A stretch of 64,000 nt of DNA from CPC320 sp002336405 (GCA_949372595.1 CASIAN010000010.1:1-64000); one strand, 5' to 3'. Shown: positions 16,918-26,873, counted from the stretch's first letter. Program-made: numbers and translations. The notes: generated by a model from the sequence alone, not told the origin.

Positions 16918-18291
16918 GTGATGGATGGTACAGTTTTGGTGGCGGACGATGACCGGACGATACGAACTGTTTTAACTCAGGCGCTGACGCGGGCCGGATG
17001 TAAGGTGCACGCGACCTCGTCGTTGACAACTTTGATGCGCTGGGTGGCTGAAGGGCGTGGCGATGTCGTCATTTCTGATGTGGTGATGCCGGATGGCAAC
17101 GGTTTAGAAATGATACCTAAAATTGCCCAAGACCGGCCAGGTCTGCCGGTCATTGTTGTCTCTGCGCAAAATACAATTATGACCGCAATTCAGGCTGCCG
17201 AAGCTGAAGCATATGATTATTTGCCCAAACCTTTTGACTTGCCTGACTTGATGAAACGCACTGCGCGGGCGTTGGAACTGAACCAGAAACGCCGCAGCTC
17301 TGTCGTCGTAGAAACTGACAGGCAAACCTCTGATGACTTGCCTTTGATTGGAAAAAGCCCGGTGATGCAAGCCTTGTATCAAGTGGTGGCACGGGTGATG
17401 AATACCGATTTGCCTGTCTTGCTTATTGGGGAGTCCGGCACAGGAAAGACGCTGATTGGGCGTATGATACATGATTTTTCCGATCGCCGAAATTTGCCCT
17501 TTATCACCGTCAACGGGGCAGATTTGGTTGACCTTGAAGGGCCTGCACGCGTGTTGGCGCGGGTCAAGGGCGGCACGTTGATGCTGGATGAGATCGCCGA
17601 TATTGATCTGGCAGTTCAGGCGCGGATCGTTCGCATGATTGATGCGCCAAACGAGCATGTGCCGCGGTTTATGGCGACCAGCCAGATAGACCTGACCAAA
17701 GCAATGGATTCGGGGAAAATCCGGCAAGACCTGTATTTTCGATTGGGTGGGGCGATGATAACGGTGCCGACCCTGCGGGATCGTGTGGAAGATATCACAT
17801 TGTTGATCAGGCATTTTCTTGAGCAATCCTCGTCCACAGAAACCAGCCGCCGCGAGATTGCGCCAGCCGCAAATGAATTAATGCGCGCCTACAGCTGGCC
17901 GGGAAATGTGCGCCAACTTGAAAACGTGGTGCGGCGTCTGGCTTTGACAAATCGCACTGATGAGGTGAGCCGGTCGGAAGTAGAAGTGTTGCTGGGCAAT
18001 CAACCGGACGTGACGCCGGTTCTTTCTGGCAGTGATGGCGAGAAATTATCCGCCTCGGTTGATCGTCACTTGCGACGTTATTTCGATCTGCACGGCCAGA
18101 TGTTGCCGGCACCGGGGCTGCATGCGCGCATCCTAAGGGAGGTCGAAGCGCCGCTGATTACCATCGCTCTGGAAGCAACTGGTGGAAATCAGGCGAAATG
18201 CGCCGATTTATTAGGAATTAACCGCAATACATTGCGTAAGAAAATCACCCAACTTGAAATTAAAGTGTCCCGCCGCAGAAAACTGATGTAA
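16918..18291 (+). CDS. ntrC: Nitrogen response regulator NtrC, GAFTGA-less
   Basis: Transcription factor of the nitrogen starvation response. The receiver domain has phospho-acceptor Asp54 (DVVISDVVMPDGNG), the AAA+ domain has Walker A GESGTGKTLIG, and the Fis-type HTH lies at the C-terminus (NQAKCADLLGINRNTLRKKI). The sigma-54 contact loop GAFTGA is absent: the sequence passes directly from VNGADLVDLEGPARVLARVK to GGTLMLDEIAD. Rhodobacter capsulatus NtrC lacks this loop in the same way and works with the housekeeping sigma factor, so the same mechanism is likely here. Start is a GTG followed by ATG. The segment after it (18292-18513) probably contains the true ntrY start. Confidence 0.94.
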   Translation: MMDGTVLVADDDRTIRTVLTQALTRAGCKVHATSSLTTLMRWVAEGRGDVVISDVVMPDGNGLEMIPKIAQDRPGLPVIVVSAQNTIMTAIQAAEAEAYDYLPKPFDLPDLMKRTARALELNQKRRSSVVVETDRQTSDDLPLIGKSPVMQALYQVVARVMNTDLPVLLIGESGTGKTLIGRMIHDFSDRRNLPFITVNGADLVDLEGPARVLARVKGGTLMLDEIADIDLAVQARIVRMIDAPNEHVPRFMATSQIDLTKAMDSGKIRQDLYFRLGGAMITVPTLRDRVEDITLLIRHFLEQSSSTETSRREIAPAANELMRAYSWPGNVRQLENVVRRLALTNRTDEVSRSEVEVLLGNQPDVTPVLSGSDGEKLSASVDRHLRRYFDLHGQMLPAPGLHARILREVEAPLITIALEATGGNQAKCADLLGINRNTLRKKITQLEIKVSRRRKLM

Positions 18292-18513
18292 AGGGGCGCG
18301 ACAACTGGGCTTTTTTTGGTAAACTGCTGCTGAAAAATAATGAGCGGTAATCTGGCCATTTAAAGTATACTGGTCGTGTGAAACTGCATCAAAAGAAGGT
18401 GTTGGGAAATCGCCCGAGCACGGATTATAGGTTGGAAGCAATTTCTGCGTCTGCGGCGCCGCAGGCAAGTCCAGACGATCGCCGGGGTCAGCCTGACGGT
18501 TCTGGCTCCGCTG

Positions 18514-20667
18514 TTGAGTATTGCAACATATTTAGTGTTGGGGCCGTTTGATCAGGGGGCATCCTCGCCCAGCCTGCGCTTGGTTATTCTGGCGGATGTG
18601 GTCTATGTGTTGTTGTTGGCGGCGCTGGTTCTGCACAGGATCATTGGTATTGTTGCGGCGCGACGGGCGCAATCTGCGGGGTCGCGTTTGCATTTGCGTC
18701 TAACGGGAGTGTTTGCTCTTTTGGCGCTATTGCCGACGGTCTCAGTCGCAGTTTTTGCAGTTCTAACCATCAACATGGGGCTTGAGGCGTGGTTTTCTGA
18801 GCGGGTGCGCCGAGTCGTGGGCAATGCGTTGATGGCCACTGAATCCTATGAGCGTGAACAGCGTCAGGCATTAGAATACGACACCCGTATTCTCGCAAAT
18901 ATGATCGAAAACAGCGCTTCGAACATCCAGCGGTTTGGCCTAAGCGCGGTATTGAAAGACGGACAGCTGAAGGTCCAGCGCGGTTTGCGCGAAGCCTATA
19001 TTGTCAATGGGGTTGGAGAGCTTCAAGCCCGGGGTGATAAGTCGTATTTATTTGACTATGAAAAGCCGGCTCCTGCTGCTTTTGAGGCGGCCCTTGCCGG
19101 GCAATTGGTGATCATTCCCGATTTGGACAATGACGAACTGCGGGCTCTTGTTCGGATGGGGCGCTATTTAGATAAATACCTGCTGGTCAGTCGCACGATT
19201 GATGGTCATTTGTTCGGTCTGCTGGATGAAGCACAGGAAACCGCCAAACTGTATCAGGAACAAGAGGCTCTGCGCGGCCAGAGGTTATTTGAGTTTGCGA
19301 TTATCTATCTGGGGTTTGCTTTGATTATTATTCTGGCGGCCATGTGGTTGGGCCTGTTGTTTGCTGAGCGGCTGTCGCGTCCGGTAGGGCGCCTTACAAC
19401 TGCGGCGCAACAGGTTGGCAGCGGAGACCTCGACGTGCAGGTCGTAGAGGAACAAAACGACGACGAGATTGGGCTTCTCAGTCGGTATTTCAACCAGATG
19501 ACCCGCGAATTAAAGGCGCAGCAAGATCGTTTGCTGGAAAACAGTCGCCAGACGGAAAACCGCCGCCGGCTGTTCGACTCGGTGCTTAGTTCTGTGACTT
19601 CGGGAGTTATTGCGGTCGATCCTCAGGGCAATATTACCTTGGCAAACCGGGCCGCTCAACACTTGTTGGATGGCTCTGCGAGCCCGCAATCGGTCACTCT
19701 GGCCCAAGCGCTGCCGGAAGTTAGTGGCATGTTTGAGCAATTACAGACCGAAAATCTAGAGATTGTACGCAGCGAGATCAAGATCATCCGAGCAAATGAA
19801 CAGGAACATTTGCTGGTTCGTCTGGCCACCCGCCGCACCGCAGAAGGCTATCTAGAGGGGTATGTGGTGGCCTTTGACGATGTCACAGATCTGGTCGTAG
19901 CCCAGCGGACCGCAGCTTGGGGAGATGTTGCGCGCAGAATTGCCCATGAGATCAAAAACCCGCTGACCCCGATCCAACTATCCGCTGAAAGAATAAGTCG
20001 CAAGTTTAGCAGGCAACTCTCGTCGGATGAGGCAAGTGTTTTGCAACAGATGACGGGTATTATCATTCGTCAAACAAATGATCTGCGTCATATTGTCGAC
20101 GAGTTTTCAAAATTTGCACGAATGCCTGAACCCCGTCAAAATACGGAAGATATCGTGGGAATATTGCGTGATGCTGTGCTGTTACAAGATGCAGGTCAAC
20201 CAAATGTGACGTTTGATTTGAACCTGCCAGATCATCCACTTTTAGTCGATTTGGATCGTGGGATGATCTCTCAGGCTTTTGGCAATCTATTGAAAAACGC
20301 CGCAGAAGCCACAGAGACGAAGGCAAAATCAATGCCGGAAGACTGGATCCGGAAAGTAAGGATTTACTGTGTGCAAGAGGCTGATTATGCTGTAGTGAAG
20401 ATCGCGGATAATGGTGTTGGATTGCCGCCGGATCGCAGCCGCTTGTTCGAGCCTTACGTCACGACTCGGGAAAAAGGAACCGGCTTGGGTTTGCCTATTG
20501 TCAAAAAAATAATCGAAGATCATGGCGGTAGTTTATCGTTGCATACAGCGCAGGTTTTTGCGCATCAAAGTCACGCGGGGGCAATGGCCTGTGTGCGGCT
20601 CAAACTGCTGCCGCAGGCGGGTGTGAGGCAGGAACAGGCGGGTGTGGCACAGGAAAATGGGTATTAA
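18514..20667 (+). CDS. ntrY: Membrane sensor kinase NtrY (start uncertain)
   Basis: Membrane histidine kinase paired with NtrX, implicated in nitrogen and redox responses. In order: N-terminal membrane helices, an extracytoplasmic region, another helix (about residues 262-285), HAMP (LSRPVGRLTTAAQQV), PAS, H-box (RRIAHEIKNPLTPIQLSAER) and ATPase domain (ADNGVGLPPD, EKGTGLGLPIV). The first canonical in-frame start is the TTG at 18514, but it cuts through the first hydrophobic helix: the frame stays open upstream to 18382 and reads RRRRQVQTIAGVSLTVLAPLL just before it, without any ATG or GTG. A GTG at 18378 lies one frame off, so a single-base indel near 18430 is a plausible explanation. Coordinates here are therefore a minimum. 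Confidence 0.92.
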   Translation: MSIATYLVLGPFDQGASSPSLRLVILADVVYVLLLAALVLHRIIGIVAARRAQSAGSRLHLRLTGVFALLALLPTVSVAVFAVLTINMGLEAWFSERVRRVVGNALMATESYEREQRQALEYDTRILANMIENSASNIQRFGLSAVLKDGQLKVQRGLREAYIVNGVGELQARGDKSYLFDYEKPAPAAFEAALAGQLVIIPDLDNDELRALVRMGRYLDKYLLVSRTIDGHLFGLLDEAQETAKLYQEQEALRGQRLFEFAIIYLGFALIIILAAMWLGLLFAERLSRPVGRLTTAAQQVGSGDLDVQVVEEQNDDEIGLLSRYFNQMTRELKAQQDRLLENSRQTENRRRLFDSVLSSVTSGVIAVDPQGNITLANRAAQHLLDGSASPQSVTLAQALPEVSGMFEQLQTENLEIVRSEIKIIRANEQEHLLVRLATRRTAEGYLEGYVVAFDDVTDLVVAQRTAAWGDVARRIAHEIKNPLTPIQLSAERISRKFSRQLSSDEASVLQQMTGIIIRQTNDLRHIVDEFSKFARMPEPRQNTEDIVGILRDAVLLQDAGQPNVTFDLNLPDHPLLVDLDRGMISQAFGNLLKNAAEATETKAKSMPEDWIRKVRIYCVQEADYAVVKIADNGVGLPPDRSRLFEPYVTTREKGTGLGLPIVKKIIEDHGGSLSLHTAQVFAHQSHAGAMACVRLKLLPQAGVRQEQAGVAQENGY

Positions 20668-20674
20668 CGTAACT

Positions 20675-22090
20675 ATGAACGACATTTTAATTGTGGACGA
20701 CGAGCGTGATATTCGGGAGCTAATCTCGGAGATTCTGCAAGATGAAGGGCTCGAGACCCGGCTCGCAGGCACATCTGATGAATGCATGAGCGCACTGGCG
20801 GCCAGCTCTCCATCGCTGTTGATTTTGGACATCTGGCTGAAAGACAGCAGTATGGACGGGATTGATATTTTGAAAATTGCCCAGCGCGACCATCCGCATG
20901 TACCAGTGGTAATCATCTCGGGCCATGGAAATATCGAAATTGCGGTGGCCGCCATCAAACAAGGCGCGTATGATTTTATCGAAAAGCCTTTTAATATTGA
21001 CCAGTTGCTGGTGGTTGTTAAGCGCGCCATGGAAACAGCAAAACTGCGGCGCGAAAACCTATCTTTAAAAAAGCGTGACATGTGCTCTGCAGAAATAATT
21101 GGCGAGACGGCGGCGGTGCGCGCTTTGGTTTCACAGTTGGACAAGGTGGCAAAATCTAACAGTCGGGTACTTCTGACCGGGCCGTCGGGCGCCGGTAAAC
21201 AGGTGGCTGCGCGCTATTTGCACAAAAATTCGAATCGGGCTGGCGCAGCTTTTGTACCGGTCAGCTGTGCGACCATCGAACCAGAGGTCATGGAGCAGAT
21301 GCTGTTTGGTCGCGAACAGCCAGACGGCACCATACAGCAAGGGCTTTTAGAACAGGCCAACGGAGGCGTTATTTTCTTTGATGAGGTTGCGGATCTGCCA
21401 TTTGCCACCCAGTCTAAAATTCTCAAGGTTCTGGTTGATCAAAAATTTGAACGCGTGGGCGGCACGGTCCGGGTTGAAGTTGATCTCAGAGTGGTGTCAT
21501 CGACCAATCTTGACCTTGAGGCAGAAATAGAGGCTGGCAATTTCCGCCGTGAGTTGTTTCACCGGTTGAATGTTGTTGGGATTTCGGTTCCGTCGCTGGA
21601 AGAGCGTCGCGAAGATATTCCGCTGTTGTCAGACTATTTCATCGAGCAATACCACGAGTTGCAAGGTCTGGCACTGCGTGCGCTGAGCGACGAGGCGGCC
21701 GGGGCTCTGCAAACGATGGTTTGGGCGGGCAATATCCGGCAACTGAAAAACTTGATTGAACGGGTGTTGTTGATGGGTCAATCCTGTGGTCCGATCACGG
21801 CAGACGAATTGCCGGAGACCGCAATCACCAATGGTGGCGAGGGCAAGGTCGGCCTGTCCGGCAATCTTGTCACCTTACCGCTGCGCGAGGCAAGAGAGGC
21901 GTTTGAACGTGAGTATTTGCTGGCGCAGATCAACCGTTTTGGTGGGAATATCAGTCGTACGGCCCATTTTGTAGGAATGGAACGCAGCGCTCTGCACCGG
22001 AAATTGAAATCGCTCGGCGTGGTGACGACGTCGAAATCGGGCACCCGCGTGGCCCTGTTAAGTGACGAACAGGATGAAATACCAACTTAA
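20675..22090 (+). CDS. ntrX: Response regulator NtrX
   Basis: Partner of NtrY. The receiver domain has Asp52 (LLILDIWLKDSSMDG) and Lys in FIEKPFN; the AAA+ domain has a Walker A of GPSGAGKQVAARYLH; the C-terminal Fis-type HTH is GNISRTAHFVGMERSALHRK. Like NtrC here it lacks a recognisable GAFTGA: the stretch after ATIEPEVMEQMLFG reads REQPDGTIQQG. I chose the ATG at 20675 (MNDILIVDDERD) because the family begins there, 7 bases after the ntrY stop; a GTG at 20642 and an ATG at 20657 would add residues of no family character. Signal flow in this pair is less well known than for NtrBC. Confidence 0.94.
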   Translation: MNDILIVDDERDIRELISEILQDEGLETRLAGTSDECMSALAASSPSLLILDIWLKDSSMDGIDILKIAQRDHPHVPVVIISGHGNIEIAVAAIKQGAYDFIEKPFNIDQLLVVVKRAMETAKLRRENLSLKKRDMCSAEIIGETAAVRALVSQLDKVAKSNSRVLLTGPSGAGKQVAARYLHKNSNRAGAAFVPVSCATIEPEVMEQMLFGREQPDGTIQQGLLEQANGGVIFFDEVADLPFATQSKILKVLVDQKFERVGGTVRVEVDLRVVSSTNLDLEAEIEAGNFRRELFHRLNVVGISVPSLEERREDIPLLSDYFIEQYHELQGLALRALSDEAAGALQTMVWAGNIRQLKNLIERVLLMGQSCGPITADELPETAITNGGEGKVGLSGNLVTLPLREAREAFEREYLLAQINRFGGNISRTAHFVGMERSALHRKLKSLGVVTTSKSGTRVALLSDEQDEIPT

Positions 22091-22175
22091 GCGCATTGTT
22101 TGGTGCATATGTGATGGCTTTTCTATTGATATCAAAGCCAGTCCAGACTTTGCATCAACAGTCCGGAGGTGAAAA

Positions 22176-23552
22176 ATGAAGGTCATTGTGTGCGGCGCGG
22201 GGCAGGTCGGCTGGCAGATTGCTCGGCAATTGTCCGGCGAAAAAAATGATGTGACAGTGGTTGATAACAATCCAGACCTTGTACGTCGGGCAACCGATAC
22301 GCTGGACGTGCAGGGTGTGGCGGGCTTCGCGTCTCATCCCGATGTTCTTGATCGCGCCGGCGCGCGCGATGCGGATATGATTATCGCGGCAACCTATTCG
22401 GATGAGGTCAACATGGTGACGTGTCAGGTCGCGCATTCGGTGTTTGCGATCCAACGCAAAATTGCCCGATTGAGGTCACAGAACTATCTTGATCCGATTT
22501 ACTCTGATCTGTACCGCCGTGATCACATGCCAATTGATGTGGTCATCAGTCCTGAGCGCGAAGTCGCAGAGGCTGCGCTGAAACGGCTGCTGGCCCGATC
22601 AGTGTTTGACACCGAGACGTTTCTAGACAGCAAGGCGCAACTTTTAGGCCTGCATATTGAAGAGGACTGTCCGGTCGTTAACACACCACTTCGGCAACTT
22701 TCGGATCTGTTTTCAACGCTTCGGGCGATCGTTGTGGCCGTACGGCGGGACGGGACGCTGTTTGCGCCCGACGCTGGCGATCAGTTGTTTGTTGGGGATG
22801 ATTGCTATGTCTTCGTGCATATTGACGATGTCTCACGCACCATGGAAACTTTTGGTAAGACCCAACAAAAAACCCAACGTGTTGTGGTGATCGGGTCTGG
22901 TAATGTCGGCTTGTTGGTGGCCCAGCGTCTTGAGGCTGGTAAGGATAGAATTCGCGCCAAGGTGATCGAAAAATCCCGTGCACGGGCCGAGTTGGCCGCC
23001 GAGGCGCTTGAGCGGACAATCGTGCTGAACGGTGATGGTTTGGATATCGCGCTTTTGACTGAGGCCAATATCAGCCGTGCTGATGCGGTTCTGGCGGTGA
23101 CTGATGATGATAAAACCAACCTGTTGGCGGCTGTGCGGGCCAAGGCCGAGGGTTGCCCGCTGGCTATTGCGCTGATCAATGATCCCTCTTTGGTGCCGTT
23201 GATGGAGCCCTTGGGAATTGATGCCTATATCAATCCACGCACAACGACAGTTAGCTCAATCCTGCGCCATATAAGACATGGTCAGGTCCGTAGGGTTTAT
23301 TCTGTGGGTGATTCAGAAGCCGAGATCATTGAGGCTGAAGTGATGTCTACTTCACCGATTGCGGGGCAGAAAATCCGCGATATCGACATTCCCGAAGGTG
23401 TTTTAATTGGTGCGGTTTTAAAAGAGGGTGAAGTGCATAAACCCACCGGAGGTCTGCGGATAAATGAGGGCGATATTGTCGCAATTTTCGCCCTATCCAA
23501 AGACGTTCCTGCGGTTGAACTTTTGCTGCAAGTTTCCATCGAGTTTTTCTGA
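22176..23552 (+). CDS. trkA: Trk potassium uptake regulatory protein TrkA
   Basis: Cytoplasmic ring-forming regulatory subunit of the Trk potassium transporter, binding NAD(H). Two RCK units are visible in tandem. The first starts MKVIVCGAGQVGWQIARQL with Asp in VVDNN; the second starts near residue 232 (RVVVIGSGNVGLLVAQRL). Each is followed by an RCK-C-type region, the last ending in GDIVAIFALSKDV. Length 458 is typical. A good binding site (CCGGAGGTG) lies before the ATG. It is followed after 3 bases by trkH, so the two subunits are cotranscribed, as in other Rhodobacterales where they follow ntrX. Confidence 0.95.
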   Translation: MKVIVCGAGQVGWQIARQLSGEKNDVTVVDNNPDLVRRATDTLDVQGVAGFASHPDVLDRAGARDADMIIAATYSDEVNMVTCQVAHSVFAIQRKIARLRSQNYLDPIYSDLYRRDHMPIDVVISPEREVAEAALKRLLARSVFDTETFLDSKAQLLGLHIEEDCPVVNTPLRQLSDLFSTLRAIVVAVRRDGTLFAPDAGDQLFVGDDCYVFVHIDDVSRTMETFGKTQQKTQRVVVIGSGNVGLLVAQRLEAGKDRIRAKVIEKSRARAELAAEALERTIVLNGDGLDIALLTEANISRADAVLAVTDDDKTNLLAAVRAKAEGCPLAIALINDPSLVPLMEPLGIDAYINPRTTTVSSILRHIRHGQVRRVYSVGDSEAEIIEAEVMSTSPIAGQKIRDIDIPEGVLIGAVLKEGEVHKPTGGLRINEGDIVAIFALSKDVPAVELLLQVSIEFF

Positions 23553-23555
23553 CGG

Positions 23556-25073
23556 ATGCTGATGCGTTTGTTCAAACTACCGCTTTTTTTACTACTCACG
23601 CTGGTGTCGGCTGTGTCGATGTATGTGCCGGCATCCTATGCCTTGAACCAACGTGATCACCATATTGCGCGCAGTTTTTTCTATTCAGGGACGCTAACGC
23701 TTATACTGGCATTGATGATTATGGTGGCTATTTCCAACCGAACAATCCGTCAGAGCAGTCTGCAGCAGTTGGCCTCATTGTTCGGGGCATTTACGGTTTT
23801 ACCCCTTATCCTAGCCGTGCCCTTCTATGAGGCCGTTGAAACCACCAGTTTTATGAATGCCTATTTTGAAATGGTCAGTTCCATCACCACCACAGGTGCA
23901 ACTTTATATGATGATTACAGCCGGTTGGGCGGTGCAGTTCATCTTTGGCGTGCGCAGGTGGGGTGGTTTGGTGGTCTGATTGTATGGATTGCTGCTGCAG
24001 CCGTTCTGGCACCGCTTAATCTGGGCGGGTTTGAAGTGACAGCATCCGCTGAGCCAGGGCAGCGTGATACGCACTTATCACAAATGCAAATCGCGGATCC
24101 TTCGAAAAGACTGATGCGCACAACGCTGCGCCTTTTGCCACTTTATGTCGGGTTAACAGCCGTATTATGGGTCGGCTTAACAGTGATGGGCAGTGCCCCT
24201 ATGGTGGCGCTTTGCCATGCGATGTCAGTGATGGCCACCAGTGGTATTTCGCCGATTGGGGGCTTGGCTGACAATGGAGCAGGTCGGTTGGGGGAGATGC
24301 TGATCTTGTGCTTCTTGCTGTTTGCGCTGTGTCGGCTGACATTTTCAAATGATACTTTAACCACCTCAAAGGGACGGTTTTATCGCGATCCGGAATTCCG
24401 TTTGGGACTTCTGTTCGTACTTGGGGTGCCCGTTTTGTTAATGTTTAGACATTTTGGCACTGATGAGACACTGAACAGCTTTTATTCTTTTGGGGATATT
24501 TTGCGGATATTTTGGGGTGCTGTCTTTACAGTTTTATCTTTTTTATCCACCACCGGGTTTGAAAGCGCCGATTGGGCGGCCACCCGCGCGTGGTCTGGCC
24601 TGGGTTCGCCGGGCATGGTGCTGATGGGGCTGTCGCTAATGGGAGGTGGCGTTGCCACCACAGCAGGCGGTGTCAAATTGTTGCGGGTTTATGCGCTTTA
24701 TCTCAATGGCTTGCGGGAGATTGAACAACTGGTCCACCCGTCTTCGATGGGAGGACTGGCCGCGCGCAATCAGCGTTTGCGCCGCAAAGGTGCTTTCATC
24801 GCGTGGGTATTTTTCATGTTATTCGGTCTGTCACTGGCGCTGGTGGCCATCCTGCTTGCGGCGATGGGTATCGGTTTTGAAAACGCGCTTATCCTTGCGG
24901 TGTCAGCCCTGTCAACGACCGGGCCATTGATCACCTTCGCCGCAACAACACCGATTGTTTTGTCAGAATTGGCCACCGAGGCAAAGTCGGTTCTGTGTGT
25001 GGCAATGGTGTTTGGTCGCCTCGAAACACTGGCGATAATTGCTTTGGTTTTTGAAGCTATGGATCAAGATTGA
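23556..25073 (+). CDS. trkH: Trk potassium transporter membrane subunit TrkH
   Basis: Inner-membrane ion channel subunit, 505 residues with about ten to twelve hydrophobic segments. The repeated selectivity-filter loops of the TrkH/KtrB superfamily are seen in SSITTTGATLYDDYS, MATSGISPIGGL, FLSTTGFESADW and SALSTTGPL, the four pore loops expected. Immediately after the third comes LMGGGVATTAGGVKLLRVYAL, also typical. The start at 23556 is three bases after the trkA stop. The gene is followed by hfq after about 130 bases, in which I see AT-rich sequence that may hold the hfq promoter. Confidence 0.95.
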   Translation: MLMRLFKLPLFLLLTLVSAVSMYVPASYALNQRDHHIARSFFYSGTLTLILALMIMVAISNRTIRQSSLQQLASLFGAFTVLPLILAVPFYEAVETTSFMNAYFEMVSSITTTGATLYDDYSRLGGAVHLWRAQVGWFGGLIVWIAAAAVLAPLNLGGFEVTASAEPGQRDTHLSQMQIADPSKRLMRTTLRLLPLYVGLTAVLWVGLTVMGSAPMVALCHAMSVMATSGISPIGGLADNGAGRLGEMLILCFLLFALCRLTFSNDTLTTSKGRFYRDPEFRLGLLFVLGVPVLLMFRHFGTDETLNSFYSFGDILRIFWGAVFTVLSFLSTTGFESADWAATRAWSGLGSPGMVLMGLSLMGGGVATTAGGVKLLRVYALYLNGLREIEQLVHPSSMGGLAARNQRLRRKGAFIAWVFFMLFGLSLALVAILLAAMGIGFENALILAVSALSTTGPLITFAATTPIVLSELATEAKSVLCVAMVFGRLETLAIIALVFEAMDQD

Positions 25074-25202
25074 CCGGCGTTTTCTCGAGAAGTTACAGGT
25101 GATTTAATTTTTAGGCTGGAAACTCCTTCGCACAGGTCACATAATGATCATGTGGTGAGGGTGTCAATTTCGACGCCTGAAATAATAATAAAGGCAGAAC
25201 CC

Positions 25203-25442
25203 ATGGCGACAGATCGACAAAACCTTCAAGACGCGTTTTTAAACCACGTTCGCAAAACCAAAGTACCCGTCACAGTATTCTTGATTAACGGCGTTAAGTT
25301 ACAAGGCGTGATTACGTGGTTTGACAACTTTTGCGTGTTGCTGAGGCGTGATGGTCAATCTCAGCTTGTGTATAAACATGCCATCTCAACCATCATGCCC
25401 TCGCAGCCAATCAGTTTATATGAAGGCGAAGACGCCAATTGA
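25203..25442 (+). CDS. hfq: RNA chaperone Hfq
   Basis: Hexameric RNA-binding protein that mediates small-RNA regulation. Its 79 residues contain the Sm1 motif (QDAFLNHVRKTKVPVTVFLI, NGVKLQGVITWFDNF) and the Sm2 motif YKHAISTIMP. The start is the ATG at 25203 (MATDRQNLQD), preceded by AAAGGCAGAACC; an upstream frame to 25152 lacks family similarity. As in many alphaproteobacteria the acidic C-terminal tail is very short. The stop overlaps the hflX start (TGATG), giving the common hfq-hflX operon. Confidence 0.97.
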   Translation: MATDRQNLQDAFLNHVRKTKVPVTVFLINGVKLQGVITWFDNFCVLLRRDGQSQLVYKHAISTIMPSQPISLYEGEDAN

Positions 25443-26713
25443 TGGAACACGACCCGGTTATTACCCGGGCTTGGGTACTGCACCCGGACCTTAAATCTGA
25501 CCGCGGACGGAGAAACCCCGAGCCGGCTTTGGCCGAAGCGGTCTCGCTGGCGGGGGCGCTGAGCAATATCGAGGTCTGTGGTGGTGAAATCGTACCGCTG
25601 CCCAAAACTCGGGCAGGGACGCTGTTCGGCTCTGGCAAGATCCAAGAGCTAAAGGCGCGTTTTGCGGAAAATGACGTTGAGTTGGTCTTGATCAATGCCA
25701 ATGTCACGCCTGTGCAACAGCGAAATCTTGAAAAGGAATGGAACGTAAAGCTGCTCGACCGGACGGGTCTGATCCTTGAAATCTTTTCGGATCGTGCTGC
25801 CACCCGCGAGGGGGTTTTGCAAGTTGAGATGGCTGCGCTTAGCTATCAAAGGACTCGTCTGGTGCGGGCCTGGACCCACCTTGAGCGCCAGCGCGGGGGC
25901 TTGGGCTTTGTGGGGGGGCCGGGGGAAACCCAGATCGAGGCGGACCGGCGAGCGATTGACGACCAACTGGTGCGTTTGCGCCGGCAGTTGGACAAAGTAG
26001 TCAAAACCCGCGCTTTGCACCGGGCCGCGCGGGCGAAAGTACCCTATCCAATTGTGGCGCTGGTCGGCTATACCAATGCTGGAAAATCTACGTTGTTCAA
26101 TCGGTTGACGGGCGCAGATGTGATGGCCAAGGATATGCTATTCGCCACGTTGGACCCCACCATGCGGGCGGTCAATCTGGATAATGGTCTCGACATTATC
26201 CTATCGGACACGGTTGGGTTCATCTCGGATTTGCCGACGGAACTTGTAGCGGCTTTCCGCGCCACCTTGGAAGAGGTGCTTGCCGCCGATGTAATCTTGC
26301 ATGTGCGCGATATTTCGCATGAGGTCACAGAAGATCAGGCGCACGATGTGCGGGTGATCCTCGACGGGTTGGGGGTGCGCAAAGAGACCACGCAGCTTGA
26401 GATTTGGAACAAAATCGATCAGATGCCACCTGACAGCGCAGAGGCGACGCGCACTCGCGCTGCCCGTGATGACGGGGTGTTAACGCTCTCTGCACTGACA
26501 GGCGAGGGGCTGGATGATTTGCTTGCGGTGCTGGATAAAACCCTGCGCGATGCCTCGCATAAAAGCCAGCTGTCGTTGACGTTTGCCCAAGGCAAGCAAC
26601 GCGCTTGGCTGTTTGCGCAGGAATTGGTTGAGACTGATACCCAAAGTGACACCGGATTTGACATAACAGTTACTTGGACCGCCAAGCAAGAAAAGCAGTT
26701 CAACGATCTGTAA
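25442..26713 (+). CDS. hflX: Ribosome-associated GTPase HflX
   Basis: GTPase that binds the 50S subunit and splits or rescues stalled 70S ribosomes under stress. The N-terminal glycine-rich HflX domain (TRAGTLFGSGKIQELKARF) and the linker RQRGGLGFVGGPGETQIEAD are clear. The G domain has G1 GYTNAGKSTLFN, G3 DTVGFI and G4 NKID. The 423 residues have normal length. Translation is coupled to hfq, the ATG sharing bases with the hfq stop; a TTG one codon upstream is less likely. It is followed by IS66 remnants rather than another operon gene. Confidence 0.95.
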   Translation: MEHDPVITRAWVLHPDLKSDRGRRNPEPALAEAVSLAGALSNIEVCGGEIVPLPKTRAGTLFGSGKIQELKARFAENDVELVLINANVTPVQQRNLEKEWNVKLLDRTGLILEIFSDRAATREGVLQVEMAALSYQRTRLVRAWTHLERQRGGLGFVGGPGETQIEADRRAIDDQLVRLRRQLDKVVKTRALHRAARAKVPYPIVALVGYTNAGKSTLFNRLTGADVMAKDMLFATLDPTMRAVNLDNGLDIILSDTVGFISDLPTELVAAFRATLEEVLAADVILHVRDISHEVTEDQAHDVRVILDGLGVRKETTQLEIWNKIDQMPPDSAEATRTRAARDDGVLTLSALTGEGLDDLLAVLDKTLRDASHKSQLSLTFAQGKQRAWLFAQELVETDTQSDTGFDITVTWTAKQEKQFNDL

Positions 26714-26873
26714 AAGGCGCGAGATATCTCCAAATTGGGTGTAGCGCTTCAGGGTGCATTCAGACATGTTTCGGCATTTTTTTTGCCGCGGTTTTTATCA
26801 TCGGGCCAAGTGTTTGTCTGTATGCAGCGTGGTGACCGCACATTCCATATAGACTTCTGACGTGCGCTTCAGT

